49,303 bases of DNA. Origin: an uncultured Pelagibacteraceae bacterium (GTDB taxonomy: Bacteria > Pseudomonadota > Alphaproteobacteria > Pelagibacterales > Pelagibacteraceae). Below, piece by piece: positions 19,533-29,087 of the stretch. The notes beneath the pieces are model-generated. The model worked only from the letters and a program-made list of their open reading frames with translations. It was not told where the DNA came from and ran no database searches. Position 1 is the first letter of the stretch. Each line of letters starts with the position of its first letter. The translations under genes and the position numbers were made by a program. The stretch spans positions 1 through 49,303 of the forward strand of contig CACGGZ010000003.1 in assembly GCA_902572695.1 (NCBI GenBank), given 5' to 3'.

Positions 19533-20879
19533 CTTTTTAAAAGAAACTCTAAATACTCTCTTCAAAAAAAATGGAACAAAAGTTAAAACGACTAAACCCA
19601 TCATCCAATTTGTTACCAAGATTGTGTAGAAAATATCTTGGTATTCACCATTTCTTATGTTAATTACATACCAGAGAGACATAAATGGTATTAACGTAAG
19701 TCTAAGTATCGTCATATATAAACTATAAATTGGTCTTTTAAGCGCTTGGAATAAAGCAGAAGTAATAAAAAATACAGGATAAACGGGCCCGATAAGAGCA
19801 GCGACTTGTAAGTAAAGCGCCCCTCTTTGAATGACCTCAAGGTCATTTGTAAAAAAAGAAATTATAATTTCAGATGTTAAATAAACAAAAATACCAGCTA
19901 ACACCATAAACCCGGAACCAAACATTAATGCTTTTCCATAAACTTCTTTTACTCTGAAATGCATTTTTGCTCCGTAATTTTGACCGGCAATTGATAAAAC
20001 GGCAGTGTTTAAACCTATAACAGGTAGTAATAAAACTTGTTCTATTCTAACTGCTGTACCATAACCTGCTGTTGCTAGCTCACCAAATTGACCAACAAAA
20101 TAGAAAATATTAAATACTCCAAACATTATCATTAACATGGTAAACATTATTGGAACTGATTGTTTAAAAAGTGTACTGATATAATCAAACTTTGGTTTAA
20201 AGCATTCTAGATACAAGTATTTTTTTAATTTACAGCAGTAAACTTTGTTGGCTAGATATATTAAGCCTACACACTGGGAAACTAATGTAGCTATTGCTAA
20301 ACCAGCAATTCCGAATGCTGGTATAAACCCATAACCAAAAATAAATAAAGGATTAAGAAATATATTCAAGAAGAAAGTGAATATTAAAACGTTTCTATAA
20401 CTTTTCGTATCACCTTGCGCATTCAGAGTTCCATTTAAAGATAACTGAGCTAATACAATTATTGCACCAAAAAATATTATATCTAAGTATTCACGCGTTA
20501 AAATTATACTTTCTTCAGTAGAACCCATAATTCTTAAAAGTTCATCGGAAAAATTTAAACCAAACAAAGTTACAAAAATCGAGATAACAATCGCTAGTAC
20601 TATAGACTGAGCAACATACATAGAAGCTTTTCTATCCTCTTTAGCCCCAATAGAGTTACTTATTAAAGCTGTTGTACCAGCTCCAATACCAACAGCTACA
20701 GCTATTGCTATAAAATAAATTGGCCAAGATTTTGCTATTGCTGCTAGTGCTTCTGGAGAAATTCTTCCTGCAAAATAAGTATCAACAAGATTATAAAAAG
20801 TTTGAAAAAGAGATCCAGTGCTAGCGGGTATAGTTACTTTTCTTAAAAGTTGCCAAATTGAACCTTTTGTTAAATCCAT
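19518..20879 (-). CDS. MATE family efflux transporter
   Basis: 12-TM protein; LRKVTIPASTGSLFQTFYNLVDTYFAGRISPEALAAIA, GAGTTALISNSIGAK. Confidence 0.93.
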   Translation of the reverse strand: MDLTKGSIWQLLRKVTIPASTGSLFQTFYNLVDTYFAGRISPEALAAIAKSWPIYFIAIAVAVGIGAGTTALISNSIGAKEDRKASMYVAQSIVLAIVISIFVTLFGLNFSDELLRIMGSTEESIILTREYLDIIFFGAIIVLAQLSLNGTLNAQGDTKSYRNVLIFTFFLNIFLNPLFIFGYGFIPAFGIAGLAIATLVSQCVGLIYLANKVYCCKLKKYLYLECFKPKFDYISTLFKQSVPIMFTMLMIMFGVFNIFYFVGQFGELATAGYGTAVRIEQVLLLPVIGLNTAVLSIAGQNYGAKMHFRVKEVYGKALMFGSGFMVLAGIFVYLTSEIIISFFTNDLEVIQRGALYLQVAALIGPVYPVFFITSALFQALKRPIYSLYMTILRLTLIPFMSLWYVINIRNGEYQDIFYTILVTNWMMGLVVLTFVPFFLKRVFRVSFKKLFVF

Positions 20880-20881
20880 AT

Positions 20882-21787
20882 TTAATATTCCTTTTGAAAC
20901 TTATGCTTCTTTCCCGCTTTTTTGGCAAGATTAATTTGATTTTGCCTCATTCGAAATCTTGACTTTTGCAAACTTGATAGTGTGTCATAACATCTTTCAC
21001 AAGAAACGCCCTCTTCATATTTTTTTGATTTCTTATCTTTTGTTGATATAGGTTTTCGACAACCTCCACAAATTGAAAAAGTTCCTTGTTTTAATTTATG
21101 TTTTAAAGAAACTCTATTATCAAAAACAAAACATTCGCCTTTCCATAAACTATCTTTTTTTTTAGTTTTGTTGAGATAATTAATTATTCCACCTTTTAAC
21201 TGAAAAACGTTTTTGAAACCCTTTTGTTTTAAAAAAATTGATGCCTTTTCACATCTAATACCTCCGGTGCAGAACATCGCAACAGGTTTGGTCTTTTCGA
21301 TTTTATTTAAAAATTTAGGAAAATCTCGAAAATTTTGTATATTTGGATTCATTGCATTCTTAAAAGTGCCAACGTTATATTCAAAGGGTTTTCTTACGTC
21401 AATCAAAAGAGTTTCTTTTTTTACAATTAACTTGTTCCAAGAATTTCCAGACAAATACCTATTACGTCTTTTGCTTTCACCCTTAATTTTAAAGCCAAGT
21501 GGTACAACTTCTTTTTTTACTTTCACTTTTGCTTTGTGAAATGGTTGAAAACGACTAGTAGAAATATTGCTACTATCAAATTCTGTGAATTTAAATTTTT
21601 TTTTTAGTAATTTTAAAATTTTAAAAATATCTTTGCTATTGCCTGCAAGAGATCCATTAATACCTTCTGAAGAGATTATAATTGATCCTCTAATACTGGT
21701 ATTTGATATTTCGTTTTCAAGATAAGTTTTGTGTTTTTTTAAGAAATTAATCCTTTTAAACTTGTAAAATCCAGAAATAGTGAACAT
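20882..21787 (-). CDS. trhO: Rhodanese-domain tRNA uridine(34) hydroxylase
   Basis: SSEGINGSLAG N-domain, MFCTGGIRCEKASIFLKQKGFKNVFQLKGGIINYL, C-terminal Cys-rich region. Confidence 0.9.
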   Translation of the reverse strand: MFTISGFYKFKRINFLKKHKTYLENEISNTSIRGSIIISSEGINGSLAGNSKDIFKILKLLKKKFKFTEFDSSNISTSRFQPFHKAKVKVKKEVVPLGFKIKGESKRRNRYLSGNSWNKLIVKKETLLIDVRKPFEYNVGTFKNAMNPNIQNFRDFPKFLNKIEKTKPVAMFCTGGIRCEKASIFLKQKGFKNVFQLKGGIINYLNKTKKKDSLWKGECFVFDNRVSLKHKLKQGTFSICGGCRKPISTKDKKSKKYEEGVSCERCYDTLSSLQKSRFRMRQNQINLAKKAGKKHKFQKEY

Positions 21788-22440
21788 TATTTTTTAATAC
21801 AAATAGTTAACCCATCTCCAATAGGAACTATATTCTTTGTAATCCTTTTATCTTGTTTAACATGAATATTAAAATCCCTTATAATATTTGTAAATTTATC
21901 GTTATTTGCATTGTCGGCAACTTCACCGTGCCATAATACATTATCAATAACTATAAGACCCTTTTTATCTATCAAATTCATACAAGATTCATAATAATTT
22001 AAGTAATTTTCTTTATCAGCGTCAATAAAAATTAAATCAAATAACTTTTTTGTATCTTTTAATTCTTTCAAACTCTCTATAGCTGGTTTGATAATTTGTT
22101 TAATCCTGTTTTCTTTGGCTTTGTCATAAAAGTATTTAGCCTTATTGCTAAATTCGGGATTTTTATCTAAGCTAATTAAAATTCCATCAGCAGGAAGTGC
22201 CATAGCCATAGATAAAGCACTAAATCCAGTAAAACTACCAATCTCTAAAATTTTTTTTACATTTGAAACTTTTATTAATGTTTGTAGAAATTGAGCTTGT
22301 GATATAGATATTTGTAATCTTTGCTTATCTCCTAGACTTTTGTTGTGCTGAATTATTTCATTCTGAACATCAGACAAAGTTTCTGAATGATCAATAATAT
22401 ATTTTTCAAGATTATCAGTTAAATCTAATTTTTTAGGCAT
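21787..22440 (-). CDS. O-methyltransferase (class I SAM, caffeoyl-CoA type)
   Basis: KKILEIGSFTGFSALSMAMALPADG, FDLIFIDADKENYLNYYE, VIDNVLWHGEVAD. Confidence 0.9.
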   Translation of the reverse strand: MPKKLDLTDNLEKYIIDHSETLSDVQNEIIQHNKSLGDKQRLQISISQAQFLQTLIKVSNVKKILEIGSFTGFSALSMAMALPADGILISLDKNPEFSNKAKYFYDKAKENRIKQIIKPAIESLKELKDTKKLFDLIFIDADKENYLNYYESCMNLIDKKGLIVIDNVLWHGEVADNANNDKFTNIIRDFNIHVKQDKRITKNIVPIGDGLTICIKK

Positions 22441-22442
22441 AA

Positions 22443-23912
22443 TTAGCCTTTTAAAAGTTTTTTTAAGATATCGTTTGTTAACTGTGGATTAGCTTTACCA
22501 CCTGATTGTTTCATAACTTGACCAACAAAAAAGCCAAATAATTTTTCTTTACCGGACTTATACTGGTCAACTTTATCTTTGTTCTTAGTTAATATTTCAT
22601 TGATAATTTTTTCTAATTCTTTGGGATCACTTTGCTGTTTCAGGCCTTTTGACTCGATAATTTTTTTTGGATTATCACCGCTCTCTACCATTAATTCAAA
22701 AACTTCTTTTGCTATTCTACCAGAAATTTCCCCTGACTTTATTGATTGAATCAATTCAGCAAAATTTTTAGCAGAGATAGGTGACTTAGATATATTGAGT
22801 CCTTTGTCATTTAACATTGCAAATAAATCTCCCATCATCCATGTTGCGGCAAGTTTTTTATCAGATAATTTTGCAACCTCTTCATAATAATTTGAAATTT
22901 CTTTTTCAGAAACTAGCACATTAGCTTCATAAGAATTAAGTCCGTAATCGCTCATGAATCTTTCTTTTTTATTATCAGGTAACTCGGGTAAAGTTTTTTT
23001 TAAATCATCTATTAATTTTTGTTCAATTTTAAGAGGCAAAAGATCCGGATCTGGAAAATATCTGTAATCATGAGCATCCTCTTTTGATCTCATGGATCTT
23101 GTCTCATTTTTTTTTGTATCAAAAAGTCTTGTTTCCTGCTCAATCTTTTTCCCTTCATCTAATAATTCAACCTGCCTTTTGGCCTCGTATTCTATTGCCA
23201 TTTGCATAAATTTTATTGAATTTACATTTTTTATTTCACATCTTGTTCCAAAATTTTTATCTCCTACTTGTCTTACCGATACATTAACATCAGCCCTTAA
23301 TGAACCCTCTTGCATATTACCGTCACAAGTTCCTAGATATCTCATTATAGTTCTAAGTTTTTTTATATAAGCATTAACTTCCTCTGGAGATCGAAGATCT
23401 GGTTTGCTTACAATTTCCATTAGTGCAATTCCTGAACGATTTAAATCGACATAAGTACTTGATGGATCCATATCGTGAATACTTTTACCTGCATCTTGTT
23501 CTAGATGAAGTCTCTCAATGCCAATCTCTTTTGAACCATATGGCATATCTAATAAAACTTTTCCTTCGCCAACTATAGGATTTTTATACTGTGAGATCTG
23601 ATAGCCTTGAGGAAGGTCTGCATAAAAATAATTTTTTCTATCAAAAACAGAATTATTATTAATTTTAGCATTTAATCCTAAACCAGTCCTAATGGCTTGG
23701 TTTATGCACTCTTTATTTATAACTGGAAGCATACCAGGAAAAGCAGAGTCTATAAGACTTACTTGGCTATTAGGTTCAGCTCCAAATTTAGTTGCAGAAC
23801 CAGAGAAAAGTTTTGAGTTTGAAGATACTTGAGCATGAACTTCCAAGCCAATTATTACCTCATAATTGTTTTTCTCCCCTTTTATAAAATAATCAAATTT
23901 ATCTTTGCTCAT
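22443..23912 (-). CDS. gatB: Asp-tRNA(Asn)/Glu-tRNA(Gln) amidotransferase subunit B (start trimmed; ATGA overlap with gatA)
   Basis: [53 protein letters not shown]. Confidence 0.97.
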   Translation of the reverse strand: MSKDKFDYFIKGEKNNYEVIIGLEVHAQVSSNSKLFSGSATKFGAEPNSQVSLIDSAFPGMLPVINKECINQAIRTGLGLNAKINNNSVFDRKNYFYADLPQGYQISQYKNPIVGEGKVLLDMPYGSKEIGIERLHLEQDAGKSIHDMDPSSTYVDLNRSGIALMEIVSKPDLRSPEEVNAYIKKLRTIMRYLGTCDGNMQEGSLRADVNVSVRQVGDKNFGTRCEIKNVNSIKFMQMAIEYEAKRQVELLDEGKKIEQETRLFDTKKNETRSMRSKEDAHDYRYFPDPDLLPLKIEQKLIDDLKKTLPELPDNKKERFMSDYGLNSYEANVLVSEKEISNYYEEVAKLSDKKLAATWMMGDLFAMLNDKGLNISKSPISAKNFAELIQSIKSGEISGRIAKEVFELMVESGDNPKKIIESKGLKQQSDPKELEKIINEILTKNKDKVDQYKSGKEKLFGFFVGQVMKQSGGKANPQLTNDILKKLLKG

Positions 23913-25366
23913 AACCACCAATTTTTTATTTCATTTTTAAAATTACAATTTTTTTCAAAAGCATAGGCCACATTCAATATATTTTGCTCATCTAAAGTCT
24001 TCCCAATTAACTGCAATCCTAGTGGATAGCCCTTTTTATCTAAGCCTGCGGGTACGGATATTGCAGGTAAACCAGCTAAATTTACTGGTACAGTGAATAT
24101 ATCATTGAGATACATAGAAATAGGGTCATTAGTCTTTTCACCAATTTTAAATGCAGAACTTGGTGTTGAAGGTGTCAAAATAGCATCTACCTTAGCAAAA
24201 TTTTCATCAAAATCTTTTTTAATAAGCTGTCTAACTTTTTGAGCTTTAAGATAGTAAGCGTCATAATACCCTGATGACAAAACATAAGTACCAATTAAAA
24301 TTCTTCTCTTTACCTCGTCTCCAAATCCTTCAGATCTTGTATTCTCATACATTTCAATTAAATCATTTCCTTTTGATGATCTAAAACCATACTTTACTCC
24401 ATCATATCTAGCCAAATTTGAAGAAGCTTCAGCTGGTGCAACTATATAATATGTTGGCAGTGCATACTTTGTATGAGGGAGTGAGATGTCAATTATATCA
24501 GCGCCTAAGTCTTTTAAAATACTTTTTCCCTTGTTCCATAATTCGTCAATTTCTTTTGGCATATTTTCAACTCTATATTCCTTAGGTATACCAATTTTCA
24601 GACCTTTAATATCTGTTTTCAAATTTTTTGAATAATTTTCTTTTTCCTTTTCTATAGATGTAGAATCTTTTTTATCAAAACCAGCCATAGCCTCTAACAT
24701 AATAGAGCAATCTTTGACAGATTTAGTCATCGGACCAGCTTGATCGAGTGATGAGGCGAAGGCGACTATTCCCCAGCGTGAACACAGTCCATAGGTTGGT
24801 TTTAGTCCGACAGTTCCGGTGAAGGACGCAGGCTGTCTTATTGATCCACCTGTATCCGTGCCTATTGTTGCAGGAGTTAAATCAGCTGCAAGTGCAGATG
24901 CAGAGCCACCGGATGATCCCCCAGGAACAGTATCCTTAGCTATTGGATTTATAACATTTCCAAAATAACTTGTTTCATTAGATGACCCCATTGCATATTC
25001 ATCACAATTCAATTTACCTAGTAGGATTGCTCCCTCTTTCCATAAATTCTCTGTAACAGTGGACTCATATTGAGGTATAAAATTTTCAAGCATTTTACTA
25101 CCGGCTGTAGTTTTAAATCCATTAGTACAAAAAAGATCTTTAACAGCTAATGGTATTCCTGGGAGTAAAGAGTTTAAATTTGGTTTTTTATCGAACTCTT
25201 TTGATTTTTGAATTGTATGTTCAAAACAGGTAGTTATATAAGAATTAAGTTTTTTGCCTTTATTTACTTTATCTATGTAGAGATTAGCAAGTTCTTCAGA
25301 CTTAATCTCTTTTTTTTTTATTAAATCTATTATATCCGATAAGTTTTTTTTTATAATTTCTGACAT
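23909..25366 (-). CDS. gatA: Asp-tRNA(Asn)/Glu-tRNA(Gln) amidotransferase subunit A
   Basis: [56 protein letters not shown] amidase signature. Confidence 0.98.
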   Translation of the reverse strand: MSEIIKKNLSDIIDLIKKKEIKSEELANLYIDKVNKGKKLNSYITTCFEHTIQKSKEFDKKPNLNSLLPGIPLAVKDLFCTNGFKTTAGSKMLENFIPQYESTVTENLWKEGAILLGKLNCDEYAMGSSNETSYFGNVINPIAKDTVPGGSSGGSASALAADLTPATIGTDTGGSIRQPASFTGTVGLKPTYGLCSRWGIVAFASSLDQAGPMTKSVKDCSIMLEAMAGFDKKDSTSIEKEKENYSKNLKTDIKGLKIGIPKEYRVENMPKEIDELWNKGKSILKDLGADIIDISLPHTKYALPTYYIVAPAEASSNLARYDGVKYGFRSSKGNDLIEMYENTRSEGFGDEVKRRILIGTYVLSSGYYDAYYLKAQKVRQLIKKDFDENFAKVDAILTPSTPSSAFKIGEKTNDPISMYLNDIFTVPVNLAGLPAISVPAGLDKKGYPLGLQLIGKTLDEQNILNVAYAFEKNCNFKNEIKNWWL

Positions 25367-25653
25367 TATTCAATTACCTTTGGAACAACAAAAAATTCCT
25401 CATTTTTTTTTGGCGAATTTTTAAGAATTTTATCTCTTATTTTTCCATCATTTATTTTATCTTCTCTTGATCTGAGCGGTGAATTTAAAATTGAGGATAA
25501 TGGTTCTACTTTATCAGTATTTAACTCATTTAATTGCTCTATAAATTTGAATATAGAAGTCAAATCTTTAGCTAATGAGTCAGATTTATTTGAATCTATA
25601 GAAATTCTAGCTAACTTACTTATATGTTTAATTTTATCTTTATCTATGGACAT
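25366..25653 (-). CDS. gatC: Asp-tRNA(Asn)/Glu-tRNA(Gln) amidotransferase subunit C
   Basis: [10 protein letters not shown]..., [16 protein letters not shown]; upstream of gatA. Confidence 0.93.
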   Translation of the reverse strand: MSIDKDKIKHISKLARISIDSNKSDSLAKDLTSIFKFIEQLNELNTDKVEPLSSILNSPLRSREDKINDGKIRDKILKNSPKKNEEFFVVPKVIE

Positions 25654-25707
25654 ATGTGATTTAAGTTATTTATATAGGAAATTAATATCATAAAATATAA
25701 TAAATAA

Positions 25708-26172
25708 ATGTTGGATATAGAGGAATTTAAGAAAAAACTAGACAAAAAATCGAGGCTTATTGGCATTGATCCTGGAAAAAAGCGTATAGGGATAGCTATT
25801 TCGGATGAAGATAAAATAGTTGCCACACCATACAAAACGGTTATTAAAAAAGATTATTCTAATTTTTTGGCTGAAATAAAGAAAATAGTCCTGGAAAATA
25901 ATATTAAAGGTATCATAGTTGGTAATCCAGTAAATATGGACGGATCCTTAGGTCCCTCGGCTCAATCGGCAAAAGATTTAGCTTTAAACTTATCAAAAGA
26001 TGTTACACAAAATATCACTATGTGGGATGAAAGACTCTCAAGTGAGGGTGCTTTTAATTTATCTAGTAATTTAGATATAAATGTAAGTAAAAAGGTGCAA
26101 AAATTGGACGAAAATGCAGCACAATTCATTCTGCAAGGTGCTTTGGATTATCTATCTAAAAATAATACTTGA
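25708..26172 (+). CDS. ruvX: Holliday junction resolvase-like YqgF/RuvX
   Basis: LIGIDPGKKRIGIAISDEDKIVATP, IIVGNPVNMDGSLG, WDERLSS. Confidence 0.93.
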   Translation: MLDIEEFKKKLDKKSRLIGIDPGKKRIGIAISDEDKIVATPYKTVIKKDYSNFLAEIKKIVLENNIKGIIVGNPVNMDGSLGPSAQSAKDLALNLSKDVTQNITMWDERLSSEGAFNLSSNLDINVSKKVQKLDENAAQFILQGALDYLSKNNT

Positions 26173-26207
26173 TATGATCTTGCAAAAGGCCTATAGAGTT
26201 GATTTTA

Positions 26208-27152
26208 ATGGCAGTAATAAAAAAGACTTCAGCTATTAAAAATTCACCCAAACATCTTTTAGGTATCCAAAACTTATCAATTTTAGAGGCACAAAAAATT
26301 CTAGATGAGGCAAAAGCTTTTATTAAATTAAATAGGAGTAATACCAAGAAATTGGATACTTTAAGAGGAAAAACTCAAATCAATTTATTTTTTGAACCAT
26401 CGACCAGAACACAAAGTTCTTTTGACTTAGCTGGCAAAAGATTAGGTGCCGATGTTATGACTATGAATATGAGTAACTCTGCATTAAAAAAAGGTGAAAC
26501 ACTTATTGATACAGCAATGACACTTAATGCTATGCATCCAGATTTAATTGTTGTTAGACATCAAGACTCTGGCGCACCAAATCTTCTATCACAAAAAGTT
26601 AATTGTGCTGTGATTAACGCAGGGGACGGAAGAAGAGAGCACCCTACTCAAGCATTACTTGACGCGCTAACGATTATTAATCGAAAAGGAAAAATTGAAG
26701 GACTTAAAATTGCAATTTGCGGTGACATAAAACACTCAAGAGTGGCTAGATCAAATATTTACTTGATGAATATGTTAGGTGCAGAAGTAAATGTAATTGC
26801 CCCGAAAACTTTAATGCCAGAGTCAATTGAACAACTTGGTGTTAAAGCATTCACGAGTATGAAAAAAGGATTGGAGTCATGTGATATTGTTATGATGCTT
26901 AGATTACAAAATGAAAGAATGAAGGGATCTTTTTTGCCATCCAAAAGAGAGTACTACGAATATTTTGGACTTACTCCTGAAAAATTAAAATTTGCAAGCA
27001 AAGATGCATTAGTAATGCACCCTGGTCCAATGAATAGAGGTGTAGAAATAGATACTAAATTAGCTGATGATATTAATGTTAGTTTAGTTAAAGAACAAGT
27101 CGAACTTGGAGTGGCAGTTAGAATGGCTTGCCTTAAATTATATTGTAAATGA
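26208..27152 (+). CDS. pyrB: Aspartate carbamoyltransferase catalytic subunit
   Basis: [54 protein letters not shown] at 26208 preferred to TTG at 26199. Confidence 0.97.
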   Translation: MAVIKKTSAIKNSPKHLLGIQNLSILEAQKILDEAKAFIKLNRSNTKKLDTLRGKTQINLFFEPSTRTQSSFDLAGKRLGADVMTMNMSNSALKKGETLIDTAMTLNAMHPDLIVVRHQDSGAPNLLSQKVNCAVINAGDGRREHPTQALLDALTIINRKGKIEGLKIAICGDIKHSRVARSNIYLMNMLGAEVNVIAPKTLMPESIEQLGVKAFTSMKKGLESCDIVMMLRLQNERMKGSFLPSKREYYEYFGLTPEKLKFASKDALVMHPGPMNRGVEIDTKLADDINVSLVKEQVELGVAVRMACLKLYCK

Positions 27153-28435
27153 AAGAAAAAATATTAAAAAATTGTAGAATAATTGATCCATCACAAAAGA
27201 TTAATGAAATAGGCGGTATTCTTATCGATGATAATGGTAAAATAAAAGATCTAGGAAAAAATGTTAAAATTTCAAAATCATCAAACAAAACCGAAGAATT
27301 TGATTGTGATAAAAGAATTGCGATACCTGGAATAATTGATATGAATGTTTTTGTTGGAGAGCCTGGATTTGAATATAAAGAGAATTTTAGAACTTTAACT
27401 CAGGCGGCTCTGGCCGGAGGAGTAACTTCTGTTGTTACTATGCCTAATACAAAGCCATTAATTGACAACGTATCTATGGTAGATTTTATTATTAGGAGAG
27501 GAAGAGATAAATCAAACCTAAATATTTTTCCAGCAGCTTGTTTAACAAGAGAAATGGCTGGAAGAGAGATGGTTGAATTTGGATTGCTTAATTCTAGAGG
27601 AATTGTTGCTTTTACAGATCCTTACCAAGCAATACAAAATACGGAAATTATGTCGCGAATTATGGACTACGCATCTGATATGGGTGTCCTAATAATGCAA
27701 CATGTTGAAGATTATGAATTATCAAAAAATGGATGTATTAACGAAGGAGAAATGGCTACTAGATTAGGATTACAAAGTATTCCATCGATTGCAGAAAAAA
27801 TAATTATTGAAAGAGATCTGACTTTACTTGAAGAATTTCCTTGTAGATATCACATAAATCAAATTTCATCTCAGAAATCTGTTGAGGTTATAAAAAAAAA
27901 TAAAAATAATGGAAAAAAATTTACTACTGGGGTATCTATTAATCATTTGTCTTTGAATGATAACGATATTGGTGACTTTAAAACTTTCTTAAAATTTGCA
28001 CCTCCTCTAAGATCCGAAAATGATAGAAAATCTTTAATAAATGCAATCAACTCTGATCTTATCGATGTTATTGTATCTGCTCATAAACCTGAGGATGAGG
28101 AAAGTAAACGGCTTCCTTTTGCTCAGGCAGCCTCTGGCTCTATTGGGGTTGAAACACTGCTTCCTTTAGCCCTTGAACTTTATCATAATAAGTCTGTTGA
28201 TCTTTTAAAATTGATAGAACTGATTACAGCTAATCCTGCTAAGATACTTAAAATTGATAAAGGCACCTTAAAAGTTGGATCCGATGCAGATATTTGTATT
28301 TTTGATCCAGATAAACCATGGAAAGTTGATGCTAATAAACTTAAGTCAAAATCAAAAAATGCAGCTATTGAAAATAAATCTCTTCAAGGAAAAGTATTAA
28401 TGACATTTTTAAAAGGTCAGTTGGTATATAGTTAA
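27149..28435 (+). CDS. Dihydroorotase-like protein, probably non-catalytic (PyrX/PyrC' type) partner of PyrB
   Basis: Amidohydrolase fold similar to type I DHOase, but [10 protein letters not shown] replaces DxHxHxREPG and VSAHKPED replaces TDHAPH. Confidence 0.85.
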   Translation: MKEKILKNCRIIDPSQKINEIGGILIDDNGKIKDLGKNVKISKSSNKTEEFDCDKRIAIPGIIDMNVFVGEPGFEYKENFRTLTQAALAGGVTSVVTMPNTKPLIDNVSMVDFIIRRGRDKSNLNIFPAACLTREMAGREMVEFGLLNSRGIVAFTDPYQAIQNTEIMSRIMDYASDMGVLIMQHVEDYELSKNGCINEGEMATRLGLQSIPSIAEKIIIERDLTLLEEFPCRYHINQISSQKSVEVIKKNKNNGKKFTTGVSINHLSLNDNDIGDFKTFLKFAPPLRSENDRKSLINAINSDLIDVIVSAHKPEDEESKRLPFAQAASGSIGVETLLPLALELYHNKSVDLLKLIELITANPAKILKIDKGTLKVGSDADICIFDPDKPWKVDANKLKSKSKNAAIENKSLQGKVLMTFLKGQLVYS

Positions 28436-29014
28436 ATGCAAGAGATCATTATCATCGGCATTTACTCTTATTTATTAGGATCTATTCCTTTTGGATTAAT
28501 TCTTTCTAAAATATTTCTTAAAAAAGATATTAGGCAGTCTGGATCAGGAAATATTGGAGCCACTAATGTCTTAAGATCTGGCGGTAGGATCCTCGGTTTT
28601 TTTACCCTAATACTGGACGGGCTAAAAAGTTATTTAGCTGTTATTATTACAATCGGATTTTTTTCAGATTATTTTTTTCTATCATCCGTATTAGTATTTC
28701 TCGGTCATTTATTTCCAATATGGTTGAAATTTAAAGGTGGAAAGGGTGTCGCTACATACTTAGGAATTTTATTTGCTTTGAATTTTTATTATGCAGTAAT
28801 ATTTATTTTAAGTTGGTTAATTATAATATTTATAACTAAATATGTGTCGCTAGGGTCTTTAGTCTCATCATTAATAGTTCTATTGTTTAATGTTTATTTT
28901 GAAGGGTTCAATGAGTCAATTATGTTATTTATATTTTTGGTACTTATTATTTACAGTCATAGAACTAACATTGGGCGATTGAAAGCAGGCATTGAAAATA
29001 AAATTAATCTTTAA
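28436..29014 (+). CDS. plsY: Glycerol-3-phosphate acyltransferase PlsY
   Basis: YLLGSIPFGLILSK, GSGNIGATNVLRSGG, FKGGKGVATYLG. Confidence 0.96.
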   Translation: MQEIIIIGIYSYLLGSIPFGLILSKIFLKKDIRQSGSGNIGATNVLRSGGRILGFFTLILDGLKSYLAVIITIGFFSDYFFLSSVLVFLGHLFPIWLKFKGGKGVATYLGILFALNFYYAVIFILSWLIIIFITKYVSLGSLVSSLIVLLFNVYFEGFNESIMLFIFLVLIIYSHRTNIGRLKAGIENKINL

Positions 29015-29049
29015 ATTCAAGGTTTTTTTATACATCTAATTAAATACAT

Positions 29050-29079
29050 TTGACAAATCTTGGTTTATTCAAATAAAGA
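29050..29079 (+). promoter_or_regulatory. Candidate promoter for topA
   Basis: TTGACA (29050..29055), 18 bp, TAAAGA (29074..29079), ATG at 29088; perfect -35 but weak -10. Confidence 0.3.
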
Positions 29080-29087
29080 TATAAATC

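Noticed and set aside
25644-25835. 63-aa minus-strand ORF across the gatC-ruvX gap
   Set aside because: Overlaps ruvX antisense; chance ORF
26156-26347. 63-aa minus-strand ORF across the ruvX-pyrB gap
   Set aside because: Overlaps pyrB antisense; no motif
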